Assembly: GCF_022668875.1 (NCBI RefSeq)
Contig: NZ_JAKGCR010000015.1
Location: 24,206 to 88,205 of the forward strand
Direction: 5' to 3'
DNA: 64,000 nucleotides
Source of the DNA: Domibacillus sp. PGB-M46
Lineage (GTDB): Bacteria; Bacillota; Bacilli; Bacillales; Domibacillaceae
A program made the position numbers and the translations under genes. The first letter of the stretch is position 1, and each line of letters begins with the position of its first letter. This document shows positions 45,621 through 53,686 of the stretch, in pieces. The notes under the pieces are model-generated. The model was not told the origin of the DNA and did no database searches. It saw only the letters and a program-made list of their open reading frames with translations.

Positions 45621-46463
45621 ATGTATAAAGCAATTGTTTTAGATTTGGATGGAACAACATTAACGGAATTTAACACGGTGAACGATACACTGACCGACTA
45701 TGTGGCAGAACTTCGGCAAAGCGGCATGCTCGTGTTTATTGCTACGGGCAGGACGTTAAAAGAAGCAAGGGATGTGCTGCCGCCGCGTTTTAAAGTAGAC
45801 GGCATCGTGACAGCCAACGGCATGTCCGCTTTTTTAGGCGAGAAACAAATTTCACAGCACGCACTGCCGCCGGAACTGGTGCGGAAACTGGCCTTGAAGG
45901 CAGGAGAATGGGGCATTTATTATGAAATTCATCCGAACGAGGGAGCGCGGACGGCACTTGAGAAAGACCGGGCGGTTATGACAGAGATTGCAACAGAGCC
46001 GAAGCCTGAAGCCGTTCACGAGAATGAATGGCTGTCCCGCCAGGAAGCGGTTCAGTCTAAGATCCAGTGGACGAGTGAGCTGCATGCCGAGAATGCAGCG
46101 AAGATTTACTTTTTCAGCCGGGACAAAGCGGTAATGGATGGATGGAAGGCAGAGCTGGAACAGGTAAAAACAGATATCGCTTTTACGACTGCTTCGTCTA
46201 CACACCATAATGTGGAGGTAACAGTAGAAGGAGTTTCAAAAGCAACGGGTGTGAAAAAGCTGCTTGATCACTTTCGTTTAAAGAGAGAAGAGATACTGGC
46301 AGTAGGTGACGGAGAAAATGATCTGCCGCTTTTTGAGCTGGCCGGTTATTGCGTGGCCATGAAAAACGCCACCGATTTTGTGAAACAGAAGGCGGATGAA
46401 GTAACGGAGTTTTCCTATAAAGAAGATGGACTGTACCGATTTTTAAAGAAAAAGCTGAGCTGA
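45621..46463 (+). CDS. Cof-type HAD phosphatase
   Basis: 280 residues: KAIVLDLDGTTL (DxDGT nucleophile motif), FIATGRTLKEARDVL, a C2 cap domain, GVSKATGVKKLLDHF and the final AVGDGENDLPLFELAGYCVAMKNA. Members dephosphorylate sugar phosphates, FMN or pyridoxal phosphate; the substrate is unknown. If the upstream LacI-type sites act here, a sugar phosphate is more likely. GAGGTGACGG before the ATG. Confidence 0.9.
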   Translation: MYKAIVLDLDGTTLTEFNTVNDTLTDYVAELRQSGMLVFIATGRTLKEARDVLPPRFKVDGIVTANGMSAFLGEKQISQHALPPELVRKLALKAGEWGIYYEIHPNEGARTALEKDRAVMTEIATEPKPEAVHENEWLSRQEAVQSKIQWTSELHAENAAKIYFFSRDKAVMDGWKAELEQVKTDIAFTTASSTHHNVEVTVEGVSKATGVKKLLDHFRLKREEILAVGDGENDLPLFELAGYCVAMKNATDFVKQKADEVTEFSYKEDGLYRFLKKKLS

Positions 46464-46505
46464 AATGTAAATGGGAACATGAGGGAAAAGCCAGCTATTT
46501 TTCTC

Positions 46506-47012
46506 GCTATATAAGTTGGATAAAGGATTTTATATACTACTTTTCAGAAAAAGCGTATTAGAACAGCGCTTAGCCCGGGCAATGGGACATCCGCATTTGC
46601 AGGGCTGCGCGTTTCATGGGGCAGTTGATAAGTTCACCTTCACCGGCCTCACCGCTCTGCGGCTCCGTCGCCCGTTAGTCGAGTGTACGCTCCGCGTCTG
46701 CCGCCTTTGCGGAGAGGAAAAACAGCAAGTGTCAAACATGCTTGTTTTTCTTCTCTTATCAAAAAGAAGAAAGAGTCTGTATCTATTCATTCGTGATCGC
46801 TTCTTTCCTAAAAGCTACGGGCGGAGGGATGCGGCGGAGACTACTGCGGGACGAGCGGACAGGCTGAAACGAGCAGCGCGAAGCGGCGGCTGGTTCAGCG
46901 TTCGCCCTGCAGGAAAGCGCAGCCGCCAGCCTGCAGCCCATTACACTTCTTTTCTAAAAGGAATTCGATAATAAACCGCGGGTTCAAAAGGTTTAATTCA
47001 ACTTATATAAGC
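46506..47012. repeat. 507-bp segment with inverted ends holding a divergent pair of GC-rich repeats
   Basis: GCTATATAAGTTGGA at 46506-46520 and, inverted, TTCAACTTATATAAGC at 46997-47012 agree at 13 or more positions. Inside lie two GC-rich repeat copies in opposite orientation: about 46583-46676 (minus) and 46818-46940 (plus, with GGAGACTACTGCGGG and GGAAAGCGCAGCC). Open frames here have no ribosome sites or family features and look non-coding. Confidence 0.6.
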
Positions 47013-47049
47013 TATAATAGAAAAAATGATTTATATTCAAGCAAAGGCT

Positions 47050-47101
47050 CAAAAAAGCGTGAATGATGGCCGCCAGACAGCAGGCCTTCATTCACGCTTT
47101 T
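47050..47101. terminator. Bidirectional terminator
   Basis: AAAAGCGTGAATGA pairs with TCATTCACGCTTTT around a GC-rich loop, after the chromate transporter genes on the minus strand. Confidence 0.8.
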
Positions 47102-47104
47102 CGG

Positions 47105-47635
47105 TTAAGAAAGAAAAACAGCTCCGTAAATAAGTGAAGACAGGACGACCAGGCCGGGATGGATTTTTCTTTTTTCCATCAGCCAGTAGCTGCCCGCCGC
47201 CAGAATGAAAATATGCAAAGGGCTGATTTGAACGTATGAGTCGAAAAAAGCTTGAAACGCCATCACGCCAAGTAAAACAGCAATGGTCGGCTTTACATAA
47301 GCGGTCATTCGTTTTACACGCGGGGAGGTCCGGTTTTTATACAAAATGCCCATTAAAGAGATCATTAATAGAAGAGAAGGCAGTACGGTAGCCAGCACTG
47401 CCAGTACGGCACCCAGCCAGCCTCCTTCCTGGAAGCCGATATAACCGCCCATCTTCGTGGCGATGGGGCCGGGCAGTGCATTTCCCATTGCGAAAGCTTC
47501 GTTAAATTCCTGTACGGTCATCCACCCATAGCGGTCCACAACTTCTTTTTGAATAAGCGGGATTGTAGCTGGGCCGCCGCCGTAGCCGAGCAGATTCGTC
47601 ATGAAAAATACCCAGAAAATATGTAAATAAATCAT
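47105..47635 (-). CDS. Chromate transporter, single-domain half (YwrA/YwrB type)
   Basis: 176 residues, about five membrane helices: LLGYGGGPATIPLIQKEVVDRYGWMT and FNEAFAMGNALPGPIATKMGGYIGFQEGG are the CHR-domain blocks. Bacillus splits ChrA into two single-domain proteins that work as a pair with opposite topology. Its ATG overlaps the stop of the other half by four bases. Role: chromate or related anion transport. Confidence 0.92.
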   Translation of the reverse strand: MIYLHIFWVFFMTNLLGYGGGPATIPLIQKEVVDRYGWMTVQEFNEAFAMGNALPGPIATKMGGYIGFQEGGWLGAVLAVLATVLPSLLLMISLMGILYKNRTSPRVKRMTAYVKPTIAVLLGVMAFQAFFDSYVQISPLHIFILAAGSYWLMEKRKIHPGLVVLSSLIYGAVFLS

Positions 47636-48201
47636 GCGGGCCGTCCTTTCTTTTTGTCAGCTGTTTTATCTTTAACCGGCCTAAAGAAAGCAAACAGCAG
47701 CAAAGCGGCAATTAAAATGGCAGGATGAACATGAAGAAACTCAATCAATAAAAGTCCAATTACAACATGAACAGCGACCGTTCCCCACTTCAAGCCTTTC
47801 ATCGAGCTTTGAAGAAAATCTTTTGTCAACACGGCCAGCATAATGCCGACGACGGGCAAAACGCCCCTTGTCATTCCCTGCACCCAGGCCAGGTCTTTAA
47901 AAGCAGTTAAGGTCGTCAGCAGAAAAATCATTAATAAAATGGTCGGCAGAATGGTCGCTAAAATGGCATTGATCGTGCCGAGTACCCCGCCGACCCGGTA
48001 TCCAATATAACCGGCCATTTTGGTATTAATGGGGCCTGGAAGCGTGTTGCCAATCGCTAAAATGTCTCCAAATTCTTCATTATCCATCCATTTAAACCGC
48101 TCGACCACTTCTTTTTGAACAAGTGGGATGGTCGTCGGGCCGCCGCCGTAGCCGAGCATGCTGCTGCGGAAAAAAGCGATAAAAATATCGAGCTGCTTCA
48201 T
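47632..48201 (-). CDS. Chromate transporter, single-domain half (YwrB/YwrA type)
   Basis: 189 residues: MKQLDIFIAFFRSSMLGYGGGPTTIPLVQKEVVERFKWM and GDILAIGNTLPGPINTKMAGYIGYRVGG, the same blocks as its partner. The frame is open back to 48375 but AAAGGATG precedes the ATG at 48201. First gene of the pair. Confidence 0.92.
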   Translation of the reverse strand: MKQLDIFIAFFRSSMLGYGGGPTTIPLVQKEVVERFKWMDNEEFGDILAIGNTLPGPINTKMAGYIGYRVGGVLGTINAILATILPTILLMIFLLTTLTAFKDLAWVQGMTRGVLPVVGIMLAVLTKDFLQSSMKGLKWGTVAVHVVIGLLLIEFLHVHPAILIAALLLFAFFRPVKDKTADKKKGRPA

Positions 48202-48432
48202 AAAAACATCCTTTCTATCATCGTAGTGGAAGTGAAACACGTTCAGAACAGATTTTGTATTATCAAACCAATTGTATTGTTTAGTCCATATTAACATTCG
48301 GATAGTAATAAAAAAAGATAAAACGATTACGTTTCGAAGAAAATCTATGGGAGATTTTCTGCCGCAAATGAACAAGAAGTGGTTTTTTTTCTTTATGCTG
48401 TTCCTATCAATTTATGAAAAGGGGCACCGTAC

Positions 48433-49662
48433 ATGAAAAAAACACATCCTGCAGTTGTTATTTTTCTTTTTTTCCTTGGCTGGGTCTTTATGTATGCAGA
48501 CCGGAATATTCTTTCACCTGTTATGGGAAGTATCGGCGAAGAGTGGAGCCTTGATAAATCGCAGCTTGGCTTAATGTCAACGGTGTTTTTCGCTGCTTAT
48601 GCTGCGATGCAGATTCCAACCGGCTTTTTGGCAGACAAGTTTGGCCGTGTAAAAGTGCTCGTCATTGGCTATCTACTGTTTGGAGTGGCCACTTATTTAA
48701 GCGGGGTGGCGACAACCTTTCTTATATTTTTAATGATGCGCGCGCTGACGGGGCTTGGAGAAGGAACGTATTACGGCTCCCAATATGGTATTTCTTCCAC
48801 CATTACACCTAAAAAATACCGGGGCCTTGTATCGGCCCTGATCAACAGCGGGATGGCCTTCGGTATTTCACTTGGTTTTATGGCGTCCAGTTATTTTACG
48901 TACACCTTAAATAAAGGATGGCAGTATCCGTTTTACGTGTTTGCGGTACCGACTATTATCGTTGCCATTTTAATTGCGGTTTTTGTACGGGATGATACAC
49001 ATAAGAGAAAAGAAGCATCAGCGAAAAAAGCAGAAAAACTGGATATGAAAAAACTGTTTACGAAAAATCATATTCTTGTTTATGTGCTTATTTTCTGCTC
49101 GCTTTATGGATTCTTCGGCATGCTCACATGGCTGCCTTACTATTTGCAGACGGTCAGAGGCGTAGAAGCTTCCCAGACAGGCATCATAGCTTCATTGGTG
49201 CCATGGGCTTCCATTCCAGGCGCTATCTTATTTGGCTTTTTGTCCGATAAAATTAAAAACAGAAAGCCGTTGATTATTTCACTGGCACTGGCCGGGGCTA
49301 TCTGTCAATTCGCCATTCCATATACGGAAAACTACTCGCTTTTGCTTGTAGGTCTTGCCCTGTACGGACTGCTTGGAAAACTGGCACTGGATCCAGTGCT
49401 GATCTCGTATATGGCTGATATTACACCGCCTTCTATGTATTCAAGAGTGTACGGTTTTTTTAACTTCAGCGGCATGCTGTCTTCAATTTTTGCTCCCTAC
49501 ATTACCGGCTTTTTTGCAGATGTGACCGGGAAATTGGAGTTTGGTTTTTATTTATCAGGGGCACTGCTTATTTTCGGAGCGATTATGTTCCTGTTTACCG
49601 ATCATAAAGGCAGCCAGGAACAAGAAGATCAAGAATTTACAGAAAGCGAGAAAGTGGTGTAA
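48433..49662 (+). CDS. MFS transporter (anion:cation symporter-like)
   Basis: 409 residues, 12 membrane helices. FMYADRNILSPVMGSIGEEWSLDKSQLGLMSTVFFAAYAAMQIPTGFLADKFGRVKVL covers helices 1-2 and the MFS loop motif; GLGEGTYYGSQYGISSTITPKKYRGLVSALINSG is like the ACS and phthalate/hexuronate branch. The C-terminal tail is acidic. It sits between the chromate genes and the Lrp-type regulator and is divergent from the former. The substrate is likely an organic anion (inference). Confidence 0.88.
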   Translation: MKKTHPAVVIFLFFLGWVFMYADRNILSPVMGSIGEEWSLDKSQLGLMSTVFFAAYAAMQIPTGFLADKFGRVKVLVIGYLLFGVATYLSGVATTFLIFLMMRALTGLGEGTYYGSQYGISSTITPKKYRGLVSALINSGMAFGISLGFMASSYFTYTLNKGWQYPFYVFAVPTIIVAILIAVFVRDDTHKRKEASAKKAEKLDMKKLFTKNHILVYVLIFCSLYGFFGMLTWLPYYLQTVRGVEASQTGIIASLVPWASIPGAILFGFLSDKIKNRKPLIISLALAGAICQFAIPYTENYSLLLVGLALYGLLGKLALDPVLISYMADITPPSMYSRVYGFFNFSGMLSSIFAPYITGFFADVTGKLEFGFYLSGALLIFGAIMFLFTDHKGSQEQEDQEFTESEKVV

Positions 49663-49679
49663 AGAAGGGAGACAACAAA

Positions 49680-49713
49680 AAAAGAGGCTGCCGGGGCAGG
49701 CAGCCTCTTTTTC
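49680..49713. terminator. Bidirectional terminator
   Basis: AAAGAGGCTGCC pairs with GGCAGCCTCTTT, between convergent genes. Confidence 0.85.
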
Positions 49714-49738
49714 ATATGTGAAAATCGTTTGCTATTGA

Positions 49739-50215
49739 TTACAGTTTCATGCCCATTCGGCTTTTGTACCGTTTAATTAAAATCTGGCAGTCAACACTTA
49801 CGACGCCCTGAAGCGGATACAGCTTTTCTGCCAAAAAGCGCTCCATCTCCTGATTGTCAGTAAAAATCCCATGCATATGAAGCTTGCTGGGACCGGTCAT
49901 ATGATACAAGCTTGTCACAGCCGGTTCATTTTGAAGGTGGTCAGCCACTTTTTCTAAAAATTGAGGCTCTACTTCTACATTGAAAAAAGCAGATACGTGC
50001 ATACCGATCTTTGCCGGATTAATGACGGTTGTGAATTTTTCAATGACACCCTGCTCCATTAAGTTATTAATTCTGGCTTGAACAGCAACACGGGAGAGGT
50101 CCACTTGCTTTGCGATGTCCGTGTAGGAAATGCGGCTGTTTTCATGCAGAATAGACAAAATATGTTTGTCTATTTCGTCAATATTCAAGTCGGGAATGCT
50201 GTATTTTGATAACAT
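49739..50215 (-). CDS. Lrp/AsnC family regulator, YwrC-like
   Basis: 158 residues. [57 protein letters not shown] is the DNA-binding domain, followed by an RAM/ligand domain ([41 protein letters not shown]). In Bacillus subtilis ywrC of this family precedes ywrB-ywrA; here an MFS gene lies between, which suggests it controls some of this cluster. Confidence 0.88.
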   Translation of the reverse strand: MLSKYSIPDLNIDEIDKHILSILHENSRISYTDIAKQVDLSRVAVQARINNLMEQGVIEKFTTVINPAKIGMHVSAFFNVEVEPQFLEKVADHLQNEPAVTSLYHMTGPSKLHMHGIFTDNQEMERFLAEKLYPLQGVVSVDCQILIKRYKSRMGMKL

Positions 50216-50440
50216 ACTGTGTCAGCTCCATTATAAAAGTAGTGCGCGTTTAGTGTATCACGATCTGTTTATGTGTATAAACCTTTAAGCAGAAAAAGAC
50301 CGACCGCCAGCTTCTATCATAGTGGAACAAGAAAAAAGAATACACCCGTTTGGCAGGTTTTCTGTCCATAAAAAAAGAACTTGCCTGAGCAGTTTCTTTC
50401 AATATAGACAAAGTCTTTGCTTTTAAAAAAAGAGCCGATA

Positions 50441-50556
50441 AGTGAAGCCGCCGGACTTCGCGTTCTACGGGCAGGCGGGAGCCTCCTCGGCTGCGCCTGC
50501 GGGGTCTCCCGACTCACTGTACTTCCCGCAGGAGTCTTCGTCCGGCAGGCTTCACT
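50441..50556 (-). repeat. GC-rich intergenic repeat copy (minus orientation)
   Basis: 116 bp with near-perfect 16-bp inverted ends (AGTGAAGCCGCCGGAC, and GTCCGGCAGGCTTCACT). Read on the minus strand it contains GAAGACTCCTGCGGG, GAGACCCCGCAGGCG and GAGGAGGCTCCCG, the plan of a GC-rich element that I recall as common between genes in Bacillaceae. Confidence 0.75.
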
Positions 50557-50649
50557 AAGTAGTGTTGAAGATCCACAAGCATGGACTAAATAGACATGTC
50601 TCTTTTTTAAACAGAAAGATATGACCTATACAATCTTGTCGCAAGCCAC

Positions 50650-50775
50650 TTGGCGGCGGGAGGGCGGTGCAGACTCCTATGGGACGAGCGGGCAGCTGAG
50701 ACCGGTGAAGCCACGAGGAGAAATCGGACTCAGCGCCTGCCCCATGGAAAGCGGAGCTGCCTGGACGCCGCCGAT
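50650..50775 (+). repeat. GC-rich intergenic repeat copy (plus orientation)
   Basis: Contains GCAGACTCCTATGGG, GCAGCTGAGACCGG, CACGAGGAG and CCATGGAAAGCGGAGCTGCCTGG, matching the 50441-50556 copy in reverse orientation. The two copies are divergent, about 95 bp apart. Confidence 0.7.
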
Positions 50776-50823
50776 CCGTCCTATTCATGTGCACAGTCAT
50801 CCATATCATTTGGCTACAAACTG

Positions 50824-50852
50824 AAAAAAGAACCTGCCCAGGCAGGTTCTCC
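50824..50852 (-). terminator. Intrinsic terminator of the DCC-family gene
   Basis: On the minus strand AGAACCTGCC pairs with GGCAGGTTCT and a T run follows. Confidence 0.8.
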
Positions 50853-50856
50853 TTTT

Positions 50857-51249
50857 TTATAAAAATCGCTGGCGCACTTCCGGTGATGGAAGCATACAGT
50901 GGTCGCTTTTTTTGCCAAACCATTTGTACCGGTTTGCCGCCACATAATCATATACGAGGTTGCGAAGCGGTGCTGGAACGGCTACCAGCGCATAAAGCAA
51001 TTTCCATGCTCCATCCAGGCGGCGGGCTACCCTTAAAGCAGCAGTTGATTTAATATAAGCCTGTCCATCCTCTACAAGCACAAAACTATCAAGGTCTTCC
51101 GGTATATTGTGCTCTTTTAGCAGCTTTTGGCCGACATCACTTTGAAGTGATGCGTAATTAAAATAGCCTTTGGAATCACGCTGTATAATAAATTGAACGC
51201 TGGCATCGCAAAAATTACAATCCCCGTCGAATAAAACGATTGCTGTCAT
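50857..51249 (-). CDS. DCC family thiol-disulfide oxidoreductase-like protein (YuxK type)
   Basis: 130 residues. VLFDGDCNFCDASVQFIIQRD is the DxxCxxC signature of the DUF393/DCC family, followed by FNYASLQSD and VPAPLRNLVYDYVAANRYKWFGKKSDHCMLPSPEVRQRFL, family blocks. Predicted thioredoxin-like redox protein. GAGGAGG lies between the ATG at 51267 and the ATG at 51249, so the latter is the start. Confidence 0.88.
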   Translation of the reverse strand: MTAIVLFDGDCNFCDASVQFIIQRDSKGYFNYASLQSDVGQKLLKEHNIPEDLDSFVLVEDGQAYIKSTAALRVARRLDGAWKLLYALVAVPAPLRNLVYDYVAANRYKWFGKKSDHCMLPSPEVRQRFL

Positions 51250-51467
51250 GATTAAATTCCTCCTCATTTAAGCAGTCTGCTCTTATTAGTCTAACCGATT
51301 TTCCCCCTCTTCAAACTATAGACCAGAATGGAGATGATTCAGGACAAAAGTTTAATTAAAAAATACTCATTATTTTTCCGTTAAAGTTTATGGAGCATCC
51401 AAAAAGGGGACTTAAGTAATGTTCGCTGTTTTTAGTGTTTATTTTTGATAAAAAGGAGTATATACAT

Positions 51468-52430
51468 ATGCGGGAAAGCTGTATGGAATGCCGGGTTCCC
51501 ATTCGATTTTATGAACCGGGCCGCCTGTTTATTTCAAATGAGAAAGAGTGGTCATTTATCGATTTTCAAACGATGAAAGAAGCGGAGAAAAAGCTTCAAA
51601 CTGTCCAGGAGAAGCAGGAAGGGACGTTAATAGGCGGGATTGGGCGCCCGGATGACGAGGCGCCGCTTCGCACCGCACCCATTGGAGAAGTGGCAGAATG
51701 GTTTTCTCACCAGGAAGTGATCCGTGTCATTGAAAAGGGCCAATTTGTCAGCTTTCTCCAGCCGGTTGTTGACGCAGGCACCGGCAGCATATACGGGTAT
51801 GAATCGCTTCTGCGGACGAACAAAGAAGCTTCAATCCCGCCGGGCCGTCTGTTTGCTGCCGCTCAAAAGCTGGGTATGCACTCCTACTTGGATAAGCAGG
51901 CAAGAGAAAGTGCCATCATTGCCCGTAAAAAATACATTCGAAATGGACAGAAAAGCTTTATTAACTTTTTGCCTTCCACCATTTACAATCCGGAATTCTG
52001 CCTGCAGCATACGTTTCGGATTATCGAAAAATACAATGTAAATCCTGGCGATCTTGTGTTTGAAGTGGTTGAAACGGAGAAGATAGAAGATATTGAGCAC
52101 CTAAGAAAAGTGCTGAATGTTTATAAGCAAGAAGGCATTAAAGTAGCGCTTGATGACGTTGGGGCCGGCTTTTCCACGATTGAAATGCTTGAGAAGCTAA
52201 AGCCGGACTACATTAAAATTGACCGTACGCACGTCTCGTTTTGTGATCAGGACGGGGATAAACAATTATTTATTGAAAGAGCGCTGAAAACGGCGTCAAA
52301 TCTGGGAATTAAAACACTCGCAGAAGGCATTGAGCGCAAAGAAGAATATGAGTATTGTCTTGCGGCAGGCATCCCGCTTGTGCAAGGATATTACTTTGGA
52401 AAGCCCTCTGCAGAACCTGCAGTGGGTTAA
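51468..52430 (+). CDS. EAL-domain c-di-GMP phosphodiesterase
   Basis: 320 residues. A Cys-containing N-terminal extension (about 1-75; MRESCMECRVPIRFYE) precedes an EAL domain: YGYESLLR (EAL as ESL), INFLPSTIYNP, VFEVVETE, ALDDVGAGFSTIEML, KPDYIKIDRTHV, TLAEGIERKEE and LVQGYYFGKP. The metal and catalytic residues (Glu of ESL, Asn, Glu, Asp-Asp, Lys, Glu, Gln) are present, so hydrolysis of c-di-GMP to pGpG is likely. AAAGGAG 9 bases before the ATG at 51468 sets the start. No GGDEF domain is attached. Confidence 0.9.
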   Translation: MRESCMECRVPIRFYEPGRLFISNEKEWSFIDFQTMKEAEKKLQTVQEKQEGTLIGGIGRPDDEAPLRTAPIGEVAEWFSHQEVIRVIEKGQFVSFLQPVVDAGTGSIYGYESLLRTNKEASIPPGRLFAAAQKLGMHSYLDKQARESAIIARKKYIRNGQKSFINFLPSTIYNPEFCLQHTFRIIEKYNVNPGDLVFEVVETEKIEDIEHLRKVLNVYKQEGIKVALDDVGAGFSTIEMLEKLKPDYIKIDRTHVSFCDQDGDKQLFIERALKTASNLGIKTLAEGIERKEEYEYCLAAGIPLVQGYYFGKPSAEPAVG

Positions 52431-52722
52431 AAGAAAAACCGTCCGGCTTAAGAGCTGTTGGACGGTTTTTTGAGTGGCTGGCTAAATACGAACACGCCTG
52501 CTACAAGAGGAAAGCCGGTCCCTATGAAGCCTTGCGGCGGGGAAAGAGCAAGAGCGCCGGTTACGAAAGAACCTCCCACCACGCCAAGTGAGCTTTATTT
52601 AACCGAAGTGTTTTGAAAATACAGAGTTTAAAAACTTTACATGACGGTGAATATTTTCCTTTCGATTGGGTAATTATTACTAAAAGGCTAAAAAGAAAAG
52701 TCATGCAAAGGAAGTGACAGCC

Positions 52723-52869
52723 ATGGGAATAGCAGCAGATCGGTGTATTTTTAAGCAGGAGCTCACGTTGTTGTACATGGACTATGCACGCTGCCACAAC
52801 GGCGCTATCAAAAAACAAATTGCCAAAGACATTGAATTGCTTCAAAAAGCGATCGCGCTTATTTTATAG
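52723..52869 (+). CDS. Small hypothetical protein (48 residues)
   Basis: An ATG behind AAAGGAAGTGAC opens 48 codons: a short start, then a helix of FKQELTLLYMDYARCHNG and KKQIAKDIELLQKAIALIL with amphipathic spacing. It resembles small helical Bacillus proteins such as the Spo0E-like phosphatases in size and shape but lacks their SxxxD motif. I do not recognise it. A hairpin follows right after its stop. Confidence 0.55.
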   Translation: MGIAADRCIFKQELTLLYMDYARCHNGAIKKQIAKDIELLQKAIALIL

Positions 52870-52873
52870 AAAA

Positions 52874-53084
52874 AAGCATCCGGCTTTCATCGGATGCTTG
52901 AGGCTGCCGACAAAGTCGACAGTCTTTTTTTATATTGAATGAGCGATCAAGATTTTGTGTTGTTTTAGTCAAAGGTCAACTAAACAAGCTAAAATAAAAA
53001 GACGAAACCCCCATTTTCGCAGAAGTTCTTTTCGAAAATAGGGTTTGTCTAAACTCTGAAGCATCCGGCTTTCACCGGATGCTT
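52874..53084. repeat. 159-bp segment flanked by duplicated 26-bp terminator hairpin
   Basis: AAGCATCCGGCTTTCA then T or C, CGGATGCTT occurs at 52874-52899 and 53059-53084, one mismatch in 26. The 159 bp between begin GAGGCTGCCGACAAA and end TTTGTCTAAACTCTG, close to the ends of the 33654-33803 segment. Inside are a terminator hairpin (52901-52931) and an AT-rich hairpin (about 53002-53050). Only the second flanking hairpin keeps its T run. Confidence 0.75.
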
Positions 53085-53086
53085 TT

Positions 53087-53446
53087 TTATTTGCTTTTTG
53101 CCTTCTTAGCAGATGATTTTTTCGCAGAACTGCTTTTGCCTCCGCCGGATGATTGAGCGGAAGGAGCAATAGACAGTGCTTTGTCTGCTTTCTCAAGATC
53201 GTGTGTGACCTGCTCTTCTATGTCATACGCATGATACATTTCATTATCAATCATATACTGGGCCATTTTATCATGCAGGTCAATTGCGTTATCAAGTTCT
53301 CGACGCAGCAGCTGCTTCACTTCTGGCGTAGCCGTTTCTGTAATGGCTACGGCTAAATTTCGTACACCGGCTTTAGCTGTAATAAGAAAATCAGTCGCGA
53401 TGGCCAGGTCGTCGAGTACCACATCTTTTTCATTTTTTTTTGCCAT
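53087..53446 (-). CDS. Spore-coat CotF-like protein
   Basis: 119 residues. The helical core DDLAIATDFLITAKAGVRNLAVAITETATPEVKQLLRRELDNAIDLHDKMAQYMIDNEMYHAYD matches the coat-F domain (ferritin-like helix pair), as in YraG. The tail is Ser/Lys-rich (SSGGGKSSSAKKSSAKKAKSK). Probably a spore coat component. It follows the YraF-like gene by 6 bases. Confidence 0.85.
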   Translation of the reverse strand: MAKKNEKDVVLDDLAIATDFLITAKAGVRNLAVAITETATPEVKQLLRRELDNAIDLHDKMAQYMIDNEMYHAYDIEEQVTHDLEKADKALSIAPSAQSSGGGKSSSAKKSSAKKAKSK

Positions 53447-53452
53447 CCATGC

Positions 53453-53671
53453 TTACCTGCCTTTCGCTGTTTGTTTTTGGTCGTCTTCGAGCACAGACTG
53501 CAAATCTTTAATCGCTTTTTTAGAAAGCTTAATATCTTCCTTCAGCAATTTTTTCAGATTTGAATCCTTGACAAGGTCAAGCATGGCGGTGCTTTTTGTC
53601 AAGCAGGCTGTTTTAAATAAAAGAACTTCATGAACTTCCAGCTTCTCATGCATTGCTAACGATTTGGCCAT
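53453..53671 (-). CDS. YraF-like spore coat protein
   Basis: 72 residues: KSLAMHEKLEVHEVLLFKTACLTKSTAMLDLVKDSNLKKLLKEDIKLSKKAIKDLQSVL, one long amphipathic helix pair. This is the partner in Bacillus yraF-yraG coat gene pairs. The ATG at 53671 is best placed after AAAGGAG; ATG codons three and two residues upstream are too near it. Confidence 0.8.
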   Translation of the reverse strand: MAKSLAMHEKLEVHEVLLFKTACLTKSTAMLDLVKDSNLKKLLKEDIKLSKKAIKDLQSVLEDDQKQTAKGR

Positions 53672-53686
53672 GCTCATCACTCCTTT

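Noticed and set aside
46516..46971. 151-codon open frame
   Set aside because: Lies wholly in the GC-rich repeat pair and AT-rich filler, has no ribosome site and the translation is arginine-rich with no family features.
50555..50923. 122-codon frame on the minus strand
   Set aside because: Covers a repeat, a terminator and the end of the DCC gene in the wrong frame.
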